Shown here piece after piece: positions 18,795 to 27,646 of a stretch of DNA of 64,000 nt. The notes under the pieces were generated by a model, which saw only the letters and a list, made by a program, of their open reading frames with translations, was not told where the DNA came from and did no database searches. The DNA lies in NCBI GenBank assembly GCA_963698275.1, contig CAVOQE010000006.1:62001-126000 (forward strand). Reading direction: 5' to 3'. This DNA comes from Anderseniella sp963698275 (lineage in GTDB: Bacteria; Pseudomonadota; Alphaproteobacteria; Rhizobiales; Aestuariivirgaceae). Position 1 is the stretch's first letter. Each line of letters begins with the position of its first letter. The position numbers and the translations under genes are program-made.

Positions 18795-19010
18795 ATGTCT
18801 ACCAATGGTATGGAAAGCTGGGCTGTCGATCTGAAGGACGTCGGTGCCATCTATCCCTTCCAGGGAACCGAAGTCATTCTGGTCATCCTGGGACTTGCGT
18901 TCTGGATCGGGTTTCATGTGCTGCAGGCACGGGTCGAAGCCGAAGAACTGGCTGACGCTGAACGTGACTTCAATGCAGAGCACTCGAACAAGAGCATTGA
19001 TCGATACTAG
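18795..19010 (+). CDS. Small single-span membrane protein paired with Amt
   Basis: 71-residue protein starting 12 bases after the transporter, with a strong AAGGAGG ribosome site. One hydrophobic helix is visible at about residues 26-44 (TEVILVILGLAFWIGFHVLQ), followed by an acidic helical tail (AEAEELADAERDFNAEH). I recognise no named family. The tight coupling to Amt and the terminator just after it suggest a two-gene unit in which this protein may be a subunit or modulator of the transporter. Function is inference only. Confidence 0.75.
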   Translation: MSTNGMESWAVDLKDVGAIYPFQGTEVILVILGLAFWIGFHVLQARVEAEELADAERDFNAEHSNKSIDRY

Positions 19011-19028
19011 ATCACCTTGCTAAGGCAA

Positions 19029-19064
19029 GGGCGGATGTGGAAATCGCATCCGCCCTTTTCTTTT
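19029..19064 (+). terminator. Rho-independent terminator after the Amt unit
   Basis: GGGCGGATG (19029-19037) and CATCCGCCC (19047-19055) form a nine-pair stem with a short loop, followed by TTTTCTTTT. It closes the amt-small protein unit and separates it from the amidotransferase gene at 19162, which therefore needs its own promoter in 19065-19161. Confidence 0.9.
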
Positions 19065-19161
19065 GCCTGTAAAGAAAAAAACATTCCTCTGAGTTGAAAA
19101 CGTTTCCCGTTGGTGATAGCGTTTTTGGAGATGGCAACCACCTAATTGGATAGAACAATAA

Positions 19162-20058
19162 ATGTGCGGGATCGTAGGATTATTCCTTAAGGACAAATCG
19201 CTGGAGCCGAAGCTTGGCTCGATGCTGACAGACATGCTGATTACCATGACCGACCGCGGTCCAGACAGCGCTGGTATCGCCATTTACGGCCGGGACGAAG
19301 ACAGCAATACCAAGCTGACCGTTCAGTCGGCAGACCCCGCTGAGGACTTTGCAGACCTGGACAAGGCACTGTCCGAAGCAACCAACACGCAGGTTTCCAT
19401 GCGGATCAAGGATACCCACGCGGTTCTTGAGGTTTCGGACGAGCACGCAGACGATGTGCGCAAGGCACTGGCGGAACTGCGTCCAGGTATTCGCGTCATG
19501 AGCGTCGGCGACATCATCGAGATTTACAAGGAAGTAGGCCTGCCAAAGGATGTCGCCGAACGATTTGAACTGGCTGAGATGAGCGGCAGCCACGGCATCG
19601 GGCACACCCGGATGGCGACCGAGTCCGCGGTGACCACCATGGGTGCACACCCGTTTTCCACAGGTTCCGACCAATGCCTGGTGCACAATGGCTCTCTGTC
19701 CAATCACAACAGCCTGCGGCGCAAGCTGAAGCGCGACGGCATTGTTTTTGAAACAGACAATGATTCAGAAGTTGCCGCAGCTTACCTGACCAACAAGATG
19801 AACCATGGCAGCAATCTCGGCGAAGCGCTGGAATCCAGCCTTGATGACCTCGACGGGTTCTTCACCTTCGTTGTCGGCACCAAGGACGGGTTCGGCGTGG
19901 TGCGTGACCCGATCGCGTGCAAGCCCGCCGTCATGGCCGAAACAGACCAGTATGTGGCATTCGGATCCGAGTACCGGGCGCTGGTCAACCTGCCGGGTAT
20001 CGAGCACGCCCGGGTGTGGGAGCCCGAGCCTGCAACCGTCTATTTCTGGGAGCACTGA
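19162..20058 (+). CDS. mgsA: N-methylglutamate synthase subunit A (class II amidotransferase domain)
   Basis: 298 residues with the N-terminal nucleophile amidotransferase fold of glutamate synthase. The nucleophile is Cys2 in MCGIVG. Other landmarks are DRGPDSAGIA, GIGHTRMATES and the LVHNGSLSN loop. First gene of mgsA-mgsB-mgsC-gmaS, where three stand-alone proteins replace domains of GltB. Together with the type III synthetase downstream this matches the methylamine-to-N-methylglutamate route of methylotrophs. A GlxB-like glutamate synthase role is the alternative. It shares this fold with the gene at 32071-33006. Confidence 0.8.
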   Translation: MCGIVGLFLKDKSLEPKLGSMLTDMLITMTDRGPDSAGIAIYGRDEDSNTKLTVQSADPAEDFADLDKALSEATNTQVSMRIKDTHAVLEVSDEHADDVRKALAELRPGIRVMSVGDIIEIYKEVGLPKDVAERFELAEMSGSHGIGHTRMATESAVTTMGAHPFSTGSDQCLVHNGSLSNHNSLRRKLKRDGIVFETDNDSEVAAAYLTNKMNHGSNLGEALESSLDDLDGFFTFVVGTKDGFGVVRDPIACKPAVMAETDQYVAFGSEYRALVNLPGIEHARVWEPEPATVYFWEH

Positions 20059-20062
20059 GCCC

Positions 20063-20746
20063 ATGCAAACCATCGACATGGCCTCCACAGAACTTCGCGA
20101 AGTGAACTCCACGCTGCAGGCCCAGAAGGCCGACACCAACCAGAAGGCATGGGAGATTGTAAACCCCAAGGGCAGCCACGCCATTGCCTGCGGTCTCGAC
20201 GGTCCCATAGAGGTTACCGTGCGCGGCTCCACCGGCTATTACTGCGCCGGCATGAACAAGCAGGCCCACATTCATATTGTCGGTTCTGCCGGTCCCGGTG
20301 TTGCGGAAAACATGATGTCGGGCACCGTCGTCATCGACGGCGACGCCAGCCAGTATGCCGGCGCCACCGGTCATGGAGGGTTGCTGGTCATCAAGGGCAA
20401 TGCCTCATCGCGCTGCGGCATTTCCATGAAAGGCATCGACATCGTCGTGCATGGCAATATCGGCCATATGAGCGCCTTCATGGCCCAGTCGGGCAACCTG
20501 GTTGTGCTGGGCGATGCCGGCGACGCGCTTGGCGATTCCCTGTATGAGGCGCGGCTTTTTGTGCGCGGCACTGTCAAGAGCCTGGGCGCGGACTGCATCG
20601 AAAAGGACATGCGACCCGAGCATCTTGAGATTCTGAAAGACCTGTTGGAGCGCGCCGGCGCGGACGCCAAACCGGAACAGTTCAAGCGTTACGGCTCAGC
20701 CCGCAAACTCTATAATTTCGACATTGACAACGCAGCTGCGTATTAG
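20063..20746 (+). CDS. mgsB: N-methylglutamate synthase subunit B (GXGXG domain)
   Basis: 227-residue protein corresponding to the C-terminal beta-helix (GXGXG) domain of glutamate synthase. Repeated glycine turns are visible (VGSAGPGVAENMMSG, GDASQYAGATGHGG, GNASSRCGISMKG, GDAGDALGDSLYEAR). It starts four bases after mgsA, with GGGAG upstream. An alternative ATG is at 20078. It is structural and holds the assembly of amidotransferase and barrel subunits. The paralogue at 31235-32083 is about 55 residues longer at its N-terminus. Confidence 0.8.
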   Translation: MQTIDMASTELREVNSTLQAQKADTNQKAWEIVNPKGSHAIACGLDGPIEVTVRGSTGYYCAGMNKQAHIHIVGSAGPGVAENMMSGTVVIDGDASQYAGATGHGGLLVIKGNASSRCGISMKGIDIVVHGNIGHMSAFMAQSGNLVVLGDAGDALGDSLYEARLFVRGTVKSLGADCIEKDMRPEHLEILKDLLERAGADAKPEQFKRYGSARKLYNFDIDNAAAY

Positions 20747-20755
20747 GGGGTGACC

Positions 20756-22105
20756 ATGAACAAGATGACCAAGGATGTATCCGGCATTCCACGCACCGTG
20801 CCGCAGAAACCTGCGACATTCACTGACCCGGTCAATGCCGAAATCCGCCGCGCCGCAGCAACCGGCATCTACGATATTCGCGGTGGCGGCGCAAAGCGCA
20901 AAGTCCCGCATTTCGACGACCTGCTGTTTCTCGGCGCTTCGATTTCGCGCTACCCGCTGGAAGGATATAGAGAAAAGTGTGAAACAAAGGTTGTGCTCGG
21001 CACCCGGTTTGCGAAAAAGCCGATCGAACTGGACATCCCGATTACCATTGCCGGGATGAGTTTCGGTTCGCTTTCCGGCCCGGCCAAGGAAGCCCTGGGG
21101 CGCGGCGCAAGTGCTGCCGGCACATCGACCACGACCGGCGACGGCGGCATGACCGAAGAAGAGCGCGGCCATTCCGACAAGCTGGTTTACCAGTACCTGC
21201 CGTCGCGCTACGGCATGAACCCTGACGATCTCAGGCGCTGCGATGCCATCGAGGTCGTGGTCGGCCAGGGCGCGAAACCCGGCGGCGGCGGCATGTTGCT
21301 GGGCCAGAAAATTTCCGACCGGGTTGCCGAAATGCGCAACCTGCCCAAAGGCATCGACCAGCGTTCAGCCTGCCGTCATCCCGACTGGACCGGCCCGGAT
21401 GACCTGGAAATCAAGATCCTGGAATTGCGCGAAATCACCAACTGGGAAAAACCTATCTATATCAAGGTCGGTGGCGCGCGGCCCTATTTTGACACCACGC
21501 TGGCGGTCAAGGCGGGTGCGGATGTCGTCGTTCTTGACGGCATGCAGGGCGGCACGGCGGCAACACAGGACGTGTTTATCGAACATGTCGGCCAGCCGAC
21601 GCTGGCTTGTATCGGCCCGGCCGTTCAGGCCCTGCAGGACCTCGGCATGCATCGCGAAGTGCAGTTGGTTGTATCAGGCGGCATCCGTTCCGGTGCCGAC
21701 GTTGCAAAGGCACTGGCGCTGGGTGCGGATGCGGTGTCAATCGGTACGGCGGCCCTGATTGCGCTGGGTGACAACGATCCGCGCTGGGAGGCTGAATACA
21801 ACGAACTGGGCACCACTGCCGGCGCCTATGACGACTGGCATGAAGGCAGGGACCCGGCCGGCATCACCACTCAGGACCCCGACCTGATGGCCCGTTTTGA
21901 CCCGATCGCAGGTGGGCGCAGACTGTCCAATTATCTCAAAGTGATGACGCTTGAGACACAGACCATCGCGCGCGCATGCGGCAAGAACCATGTCCACAAC
22001 CTGGAACCGGAAGACCTGTGTGCATTGACGGTGGAAGCATCGGCCATGTCGGGCGTACCGCTTGCCGGGACGAACTGGGTTCCCGGACGCGACGGTAACT
22101 ACTAA
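20756..22105 (+). CDS. mgsC: N-methylglutamate synthase subunit C (FMN-binding barrel)
   Basis: 449-residue alpha/beta barrel of the glutamate synthase central domain. The FMN site is visible in ELDIPITIAGMSFGSLS and the phosphate-binding VVSGGIRSGADVAKALALG. The block ending ITTQDP corresponds to the iron-sulfur cysteine segment of glutamate synthases, but here it reads YDDWHEGRDPAGITTQDP with no cysteine. Loss of the cluster fits a non-redox transfer to make N-methylglutamate. The ATG at 20756 follows AGGGGG by five bases and is preferred to a GTG six bases earlier. Confidence 0.82.
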   Translation: MNKMTKDVSGIPRTVPQKPATFTDPVNAEIRRAAATGIYDIRGGGAKRKVPHFDDLLFLGASISRYPLEGYREKCETKVVLGTRFAKKPIELDIPITIAGMSFGSLSGPAKEALGRGASAAGTSTTTGDGGMTEEERGHSDKLVYQYLPSRYGMNPDDLRRCDAIEVVVGQGAKPGGGGMLLGQKISDRVAEMRNLPKGIDQRSACRHPDWTGPDDLEIKILELREITNWEKPIYIKVGGARPYFDTTLAVKAGADVVVLDGMQGGTAATQDVFIEHVGQPTLACIGPAVQALQDLGMHREVQLVVSGGIRSGADVAKALALGADAVSIGTAALIALGDNDPRWEAEYNELGTTAGAYDDWHEGRDPAGITTQDPDLMARFDPIAGGRRLSNYLKVMTLETQTIARACGKNHVHNLEPEDLCALTVEASAMSGVPLAGTNWVPGRDGNY

Positions 22106-22151
22106 AACACGAAGACAACAATCACAGAGATTTCCGGGAGGACACAAATCC

Positions 22152-23459
22152 ATGGCAACTGATCTGGCCCAATTCGCCAAGGAAAACGGCGTCAAATATT
22201 TCATGATCTCGTTCACCGACCTGTTCGGCGGGCAGCGCGCAAAGCTGGTCCCGGCGCAGGCCATTGCCGACATGCAGAAGGACGGTGCCGGGTTCGCCGG
22301 ATTTGCGACCTGGCTCGACATGACCCCTGCCCATCCGGACATGCTGGCGGTACCTGATCCTGCGTCAGTCATACAACTGCCATGGAAAAAGGACGTTGCA
22401 TGGGTGGCCGGCAACTGCGTCATGGAAGGCCAGTTCGTTGCTCAGGCACCGCGCAACGTGCTCAACCGACTGGTCGCGGAAGCGGCCGACGAAGGCATGC
22501 GGGTAAAGACCGGTATCGAAGCCGAGTTTTTCCTGCTGACGCCGGACGGGTCACAGATTTCCGATGAGTACGACACCGCTGCAAAACCCTGCTATGATCA
22601 GCAGGCGGTGATGCGGCGCTATGATGTCGTCGCTGAAATCTGCGATTACATGCTGGAACTGGGCTGGGGCCCCTACCAGAACGACCATGAAGACGCCAAT
22701 GGCCAGTTCGAGATGAACTGGGAGTTTGACGACACCCTGAACACCGCCGACAAGCACTCGTTCTTCAAATTCATGACGAAATCCGTTGCGGAAAAGCACG
22801 GGCTGCGGGCCACCTTCATGCCGAAACCGGTTGAAGGCCTGACCGGAAACGGCTGTCACGCGCACATTTCCGTCTGGGACAAGGCGGGCAAGGTCAATGT
22901 GTTTGCCGATGACGATATGGAACTGGGCCTGTCGGCAAAGGGTCGAAACTTCCTCGGCGGCATCATGAAGCATGCATCGGCGCTTGCTGCGATCACCAAT
23001 CCGACGGTGAATTCCTACAAACGCATCAATGCGCCGCGCACCATGTCGGGCGCAACCTGGGCACCGAACACGGTGACATGGACCGGCAACAACCGTACCC
23101 ACATGGTCCGGGTACCAGGTCCGGGACGGTTCGAACTTCGGCTGCCGGATGGTGCTGCCAATCCGTACCTGCTGCAGGCGGTTATCATTGCTGCCGGCCT
23201 TGACGGGGTTCGCACCCAGGCTGATCCGGGCAAGCGCCATGACATCGACATGTATGCCGAAGGCCACAAGGTCAAAGGAGCGCCCAAGCTGCCGCTCAAC
23301 ATGCTCGACGCCTTGCGCGAGTTCGACAAGGACAAAGGCCTGAAAGCCGCCATGGGTGATGAATTCTCCGCTGCCTACCTGAAAATGAAGCATCAGGAAT
23401 GGAATTCGTTCGCTTCGCATTTCTCGCAGTGGGAGAAAGACAACACGCTGGATATCTAG
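22152..23459 (+). CDS. gmaS: Gamma-glutamylmethylamide synthetase (glutamine synthetase family)
   Basis: 435-residue member of the type III-like glutamine synthetase family. It joins methylamine to glutamate with ATP. The start region MATDLAQFAKENGVKYFMISFTDLFGGQRAKLV, read here in parts, and LDMTPAHPDM are as I recall for GmaS. Active-site blocks are TGIEAEFFLL, the metal-binding NDHEDANGQFEMNWEF, GNGCHAHISVWD and GRFELRLPDGAANPYL. GGGAGG lies upstream. As the last gene of the mgs operon, it feeds gamma-glutamylmethylamide or methylamine into N-methylglutamate. GlnT-type glutamine synthetase is the alternative. Confidence 0.8.
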   Translation: MATDLAQFAKENGVKYFMISFTDLFGGQRAKLVPAQAIADMQKDGAGFAGFATWLDMTPAHPDMLAVPDPASVIQLPWKKDVAWVAGNCVMEGQFVAQAPRNVLNRLVAEAADEGMRVKTGIEAEFFLLTPDGSQISDEYDTAAKPCYDQQAVMRRYDVVAEICDYMLELGWGPYQNDHEDANGQFEMNWEFDDTLNTADKHSFFKFMTKSVAEKHGLRATFMPKPVEGLTGNGCHAHISVWDKAGKVNVFADDDMELGLSAKGRNFLGGIMKHASALAAITNPTVNSYKRINAPRTMSGATWAPNTVTWTGNNRTHMVRVPGPGRFELRLPDGAANPYLLQAVIIAAGLDGVRTQADPGKRHDIDMYAEGHKVKGAPKLPLNMLDALREFDKDKGLKAAMGDEFSAAYLKMKHQEWNSFASHFSQWEKDNTLDI

Positions 23460-23538
23460 TTCAAATACCGGCTGGTAAACAGGTGTCAAAACTGATTTAA
23501 TCCAACGGGTTATCAGCCACATTTAATGGAGCGTCCGA

Positions 23539-24111
23539 GTGCTTCCCGATGATCTGCGCAATCACTTCCTGACCTGGCAATGCCGCATAAGGCAAATCGC
23601 CATGCGGGAGGAAGAAGGCCGTCCCAGCCAGGGCATGCGGCCGCGTGTTCTTGATGCGACAGGAAAGCAGTTGTCGGCTGGCATTATTGTCCTGCTGGTG
23701 CGTGAGGATTCATTTGAAAGCACCGAGTTTCTGAAATTCCAGGTGCAGAAGTACAACGACCCGCAGGACGTTTACAAAAAGGCGCTGATCTTCCTGCAGT
23801 CCACCCATTACCACCGCGCCGCAGAATTTTCTGACGAAATGACCGGATTGTTCGGCACCGGCTCGGAGCTGGTCGAACGCATGACGGGCGACGAAAAGAT
23901 CACTCTGGAGTTCAGCCAGTTTTCCCAAACCTACCGAATTCCCTGCAAGATCCGCTTGCTGGATGCTGATGAAGAGGCTTATCAGGCGACGCTGTGGCAC
24001 AACCGGGTCTTCAATCCGAATATCGGCTCAGATATCGAGATCGTGGGTTTCCAGCCGGACTGGGATGCAGCAGTTGCGCTACTGAATAATGACGCAAAAG
24101 CAGCCAGCTAA
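23539..24111 (+). CDS. Conserved protein of unknown function downstream of gmaS
   Basis: 190 residues, GTG start with GGAG ten bases upstream. Soluble, mixed alpha/beta, without signal peptide or membrane span. Distinctive blocks are LRNHFLTWQCRIRQIAMREEEGRPS, GMRPRVL near residue 32, and a histidine-containing helix STHYHRAAEFSDEMTGLF. I do not recognise the family. It begins 79 bases after gmaS on the same strand and no terminator is visible between them, so it may belong to the methylamine operon. Confidence 0.7.
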   Translation: MLPDDLRNHFLTWQCRIRQIAMREEEGRPSQGMRPRVLDATGKQLSAGIIVLLVREDSFESTEFLKFQVQKYNDPQDVYKKALIFLQSTHYHRAAEFSDEMTGLFGTGSELVERMTGDEKITLEFSQFSQTYRIPCKIRLLDADEEAYQATLWHNRVFNPNIGSDIEIVGFQPDWDAAVALLNNDAKAAS

Positions 24112-24205
24112 GCCAACTCCTTCAACAGATTTATGACGCTATGTGGTGAGCTCGAGCCGATGTGGTAGTTGCAAAAACCGCGTCCCTAGAGTGCGATGAG
24201 GGTTA

Positions 24206-25439
24206 ATGGACACCTTTGATCATATTATCATTGGTGGCGGCGTTTTGGGCCTGTCCATCGCCTACCACCTTGCCCGTGACAGCCGGGAGAGCGTGCTCGT
24301 ACTTGAACGCAATGAACTGGCCAGTGCCGCGTCCAGCAAGGCGGCGGGCCTGATCTTGCAGGCCACGGGAAAGGCGCCGCAAACACCGTTGGTCAAGTTG
24401 ACCCGCGATACCATTGCGCTGCTCGAAGAGCAATTGGGCGAAACCATTGGTTTCCATGCAGTGGGTAGCCTTCGGATTGCCGCTTCGGCTGAACGTGAGG
24501 CGGAGTTACAGGGCATGGAGCGTGACGCTGCAAGTCATGGTATTCCATTCCAGCATTTGAGCCGCCAGGACGTTGGCGCCTGTGCCCCATGGTTGAATTC
24601 ATCGACGGCCCATCGCGTCACATTGTTTCCCACCGATGGCTATGTTGATCCCTACATGCTCAGCACGGCTTACGGTCGGGCGGCGCGCCAGCTTGGAGCA
24701 CAAATCCGGACACGTACCGCGGTAAACAATCTGATTATCAGTTCTGATCGCGTCACGGGCGTTCGTACGGCCTCTGGCGATATCTTCGGCGGCTCGGTAA
24801 TCGACGCCGCCGGGGCCTGGGCGTCCCTGATTTCCGCCCGCGCCGGGTATCCGCTGCCCATGGCGCCCACCCGAAGCCATTATTGGATTACCGCGCCGGA
24901 TGCATCCTATGGCGGCGATTTTCCGGTCACCCTGCTACCCGACTGCCGGGCCTATATGCGCCCGGAAGCGGGTGCCATGGTGGTCGGAGTACAGGAGACA
25001 AACTCGGCGACTTTCGACGCGCGCCAACTGCCGGATGATATCAACACATTTTCCCCCACCCAGGGTGAGGATCATTGGGACGTTATCGCCGGGGCCATGG
25101 CGTCGATCTCGGCATTTTTCCCGGTTATTCCACAAGCAATGTTTGCGAGCTATGTCAGCGGTCTGTCCACCTATACGCCGGACGGCGACCATCCTTCTGG
25201 GCGCGGTTCCGGGATCGCCCAGTTTTTTCACTGCCGCGGGATGCTGTGGCAACGGAATCGCACTCTCCTCCGGGATCGGCTCGGCCATTGCGGCATTGGT
25301 GCGCGGTGATGAGCCGGTGTTTGACATAACGCCATTTGCTCCGGGCCGTTTCGGTTCAGTCGATCCGTTCTCGCGCGAATTTCGAGATCTCTGCTCTGCC
25401 ACGCGCGCTGCCAAATCTCACAACACCCCGGCTTCGTGA
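24206..25439 (+). pseudogene. FAD-dependent amine/amino-acid oxidase, frameshifted
   Basis: DAO-type flavoprotein related to glycine/sarcosine oxidase. The N-terminus holds the FAD-binding IIIGGGVLGLSIAYHLAR, and the body runs in one frame to about 25190. The C-terminal quarter continues in another frame: LLGAVPGSPSFFTAAGCCGN, then GIALSSGIGSAIAALV, a conserved FAD-contact block. One extra base near 25190-25194 explains the change, which occurs just after TPDGDH. As read, the first frame ends at 25309 with nonsense residues. The likely substrate is an N-methylated amino acid, by position only. ATG at 24206 has GAGGG upstream. Confidence 0.8.
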
Positions 25440-25600
25440 TGCGCACCCCTCGGCCGGCCTGTTCGCACTGGTAGACTTCTCATCCGAAGCGTTGTTCCTT
25501 TCCCCGAACATCTGCGGGTGTGCGATTGACGCATACCCGGCAACGATGTTTTTGTTTCAGTGCAGACCAACCATTCCGGGCAGAAAGGGCCACCAAGGCG

Positions 25601-26383
25601 ATGACGGCGAGAGCGGACAATCAAGCGTCATCGTATATCATCTGCGCGACGCCGAGAAGCGGCAGCACGCTGCTGTGCGACCTTCTGCATGATACCGGTG
25701 TGGCCGGAAACCCTCATTCCTTCTTCCGAAGCCAGGACTTTGCCGAATGGGCAGAGGAGTTCAATGTGCCCGTCGCAAAATGGCGTGATCGCCAGGCGTT
25801 CGATCAAGCCTATCTTGATGCGGTCGTGACCTACGGCACCGGAGGCACCGGGTTGTTTGGCATGCGTGTGATGTGGGAGAGCCTGCGTGATCTGGCGATC
25901 AGGCTCGAAACTCTTTTCCCGGAACTGCGCAATGACAGTGCCCGTTTCCAGTCGGCTTTCGGACTTCCCGTCTACCTGCATCTGTTCCGCGAGGACAAAG
26001 TTGCTCAGGCAGTGTCACGGTGGAAAGCCGAGCAAACCGGTTTGTGGCACGTCGATGCGGACGGAAATGAACGCGAGCGGCTCAAGCCCGGGCAAACCCC
26101 AAGCTATGACGCCAACGAACTCTCAAGGCTTGTAACAGAACTGGAAGACCATGATGCAGCGTGGGCGCAGTGGTTCGCCCGGCAAGGCGTGGTTCCGGTC
26201 AGCATCAGCTATGAAATGCTTTCATCCCACCCGCAAGCCACATTGGCGCTCATCCTGGCTGCTCTCGGCCAGGACAAAACGATCGCGGAAACCGTTGCAC
26301 CCAGAACCACCAAATTAGCGGACAATGAGAGCCGCGAGTGGGCTGATCGTTTCCGGGCAGAGCGGCGCATTCCGACTGTGTAA
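25601..26383 (+). CDS. Stf0-type sulfotransferase
   Basis: 260-residue cytoplasmic sulfotransferase of the Stf0 (trehalose 2-sulfotransferase-like) family, which uses PAPS as sulfate donor. The PAPS 5'-phosphosulfate loop CATPRSGSTLLCDLL lies near residue 10. Other family blocks are GMRVMWESL and FREDKVAQAVSRWKAEQTG. The ATG at 25601 is preferred because the family begins just before the PAPS loop. In-frame codons back to 25520 have no family match. The acceptor is unknown. It follows the broken oxidase by about 160 bases. Confidence 0.85.
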   Translation: MTARADNQASSYIICATPRSGSTLLCDLLHDTGVAGNPHSFFRSQDFAEWAEEFNVPVAKWRDRQAFDQAYLDAVVTYGTGGTGLFGMRVMWESLRDLAIRLETLFPELRNDSARFQSAFGLPVYLHLFREDKVAQAVSRWKAEQTGLWHVDADGNERERLKPGQTPSYDANELSRLVTELEDHDAAWAQWFARQGVVPVSISYEMLSSHPQATLALILAALGQDKTIAETVAPRTTKLADNESREWADRFRAERRIPTV

Positions 26384-26431
26384 GACACTGCACGCACTTC
26401 TGCGTGGCCATACGCCCCGTCGAACTTCGAA

Positions 26432-27244
26432 CTATTTTGGCCCTGTTGACGCGATCAGTTGACCATCTGCGGCCATTACAATTTCACCACTGCCAAATGA
26501 TCGCCAGGACTCATCGGTCAAAGGAACACTTGCGATCAGAACGACACGCTGATGTGCCGCGTCCACAGTGAGCCCTTCAGCCTCAAATTCAGCACCGGAA
26601 GGCGGACATTCGCGGATGAGGACGTGAAGGCCCGGCGGGCCGATGACACCAGAGGTTTGATGACGCCGGTCGCCGTGAGCGATCACGACATCGCCATCCC
26701 AGTAAAGAAAGTTGGCCGGACCTAACGGACGCAGGTCCCGTGCAAATCTGGACACTGTCTCAAAGCGCGCTTCAAGTGATGGTGGCCGGTCTTTATCCAA
26801 CCAATCAGTCTCCAGCCGCGCGAGGAGCGCGCAAAACGCATATTCGGAATCTGTTTCGCCTACCGGTCGATGTCGACCCAATGGAAACAACTTGCCGTTC
26901 GTTACATCGGGAACATGACCGTTGTGCGCGAAGGCATGAATGCGCCCTCCGAGTTCGCGAATGAAAGGCTGTGTATTCTTGAGAGCCAGTGTGCCGGTGG
27001 TTCGCTTGCGGATATGTGAAATCACCGCCCGACTGCGAATGGGATGGTTTTCCAGGAACTGCAGCCAGGGGCTGCTGCTTGCAGCCGTAGTGTCCTTGAC
27101 AACACGAACGTCACCGTCCTCCGCAAATGCGATACCCCAGCCATCCTTGTGTGGCCCTGTCAGGCCGCCATGCTGAGCGAACTCCTCAAGTGAAAAGGTG
27201 ACCGTCGCCGGCACGCTGCTGGACATGGCAAACAGCTCGCACAT
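26432..27244 (-). CDS. Class II glutamine amidotransferase (YafJ/EgtC-like)
   Basis: 270-residue amidotransferase with nucleophile Cys2 in MCELFAMSS. Further landmarks are HKDGWGIAF, RAVISHIRKRT, FAHNGHVPD and the GETDSEYAF motif. This is the stand-alone YafJ-like group, related to the amidohydrolase EgtC. It has a strong AGGAGG ribosome site eight bases before the ATG at 27244. No synthase partner lies beside it, so the reaction is unclear, possibly hydrolysis of a gamma-glutamyl amide. It is not close in sequence to the mgsA-like genes. Confidence 0.85.
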   Translation of the reverse strand: MCELFAMSSSVPATVTFSLEEFAQHGGLTGPHKDGWGIAFAEDGDVRVVKDTTAASSSPWLQFLENHPIRSRAVISHIRKRTTGTLALKNTQPFIRELGGRIHAFAHNGHVPDVTNGKLFPLGRHRPVGETDSEYAFCALLARLETDWLDKDRPPSLEARFETVSRFARDLRPLGPANFLYWDGDVVIAHGDRRHQTSGVIGPPGLHVLIRECPPSGAEFEAEGLTVDAAHQRVVLIASVPLTDESWRSFGSGEIVMAADGQLIASTGPK

Positions 27245-27343
27245 GGGTCCTCCTTTTGTCCGGTGTCGTGCAGCGGCACATAGCAAAATGTTCGAGTGTC
27301 ACTTATCTCGACGTTAGTGGGCCAAAACCGGAGTTTCGCCAGT

Positions 27344-27646
27344 TCACTGATCGATGTCGGCAACAGCCAGCGCTTTCAGGAAGGCGACGAGATCACAATC
27401 ACGTGCTTCATCCGTTGTGCCGTGCGACTGTAATTTCACACAGACTGAACCTTGGGCCAATGCTTCATCCTCGCCAAAATACTGCTTGGCGAGGTGGGCT
27501 GGCGAATGGCAGATTCTGCAGTGCTTCGCGAACAGATCGCGCCCTCGCACAGCGTTGCCGGTCCTGCCGGTTTCCTCAAGTTCAACCGCAGACGGCAGTT
27601 CCAGAGCCGCGATACGATCCCAGTCACTGCTTCCATTCGCGGACAT
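27344..27646 (-). CDS. Small cytochrome c-like protein without visible signal peptide
   Basis: 100 residues with one haem c motif, CRICH, in GRDLFAKHCRICHSPAHLAKQYFG, and a C-terminal helix DLVAFLKALA as in class I cytochromes c. Two features are odd. There is no signal peptide, although haem c is attached in the periplasm. There is also no methionine after the haem motif, so the sixth ligand is not the usual one; His in LQSHG is a possibility. It overlaps the end of the haem-domain gene upstream by 23 bases, so it may be the former C-terminal domain of that protein separated by a frameshift. Confidence 0.6.
   Translation of the reverse strand: MSANGSSDWDRIAALELPSAVELEETGRTGNAVRGRDLFAKHCRICHSPAHLAKQYFGEDEALAQGSVCVKLQSHGTTDEARDCDLVAFLKALAVADIDQ

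Noticed and set aside
19162..23459. Ordinary glutamate synthase plus glutamine synthetase
   Set aside because: The barrel lacks the iron-sulfur cysteines and the synthetase resembles GmaS, so N-methylglutamate synthesis is the better call. It is not excluded.
25223..25228. Run of six Ts as the site of the frameshift in the amine oxidase
   Set aside because: The family block LLGAVPG is already in the new frame about 20 bases upstream, so the shift lies before the T-run, near 25190-25194.
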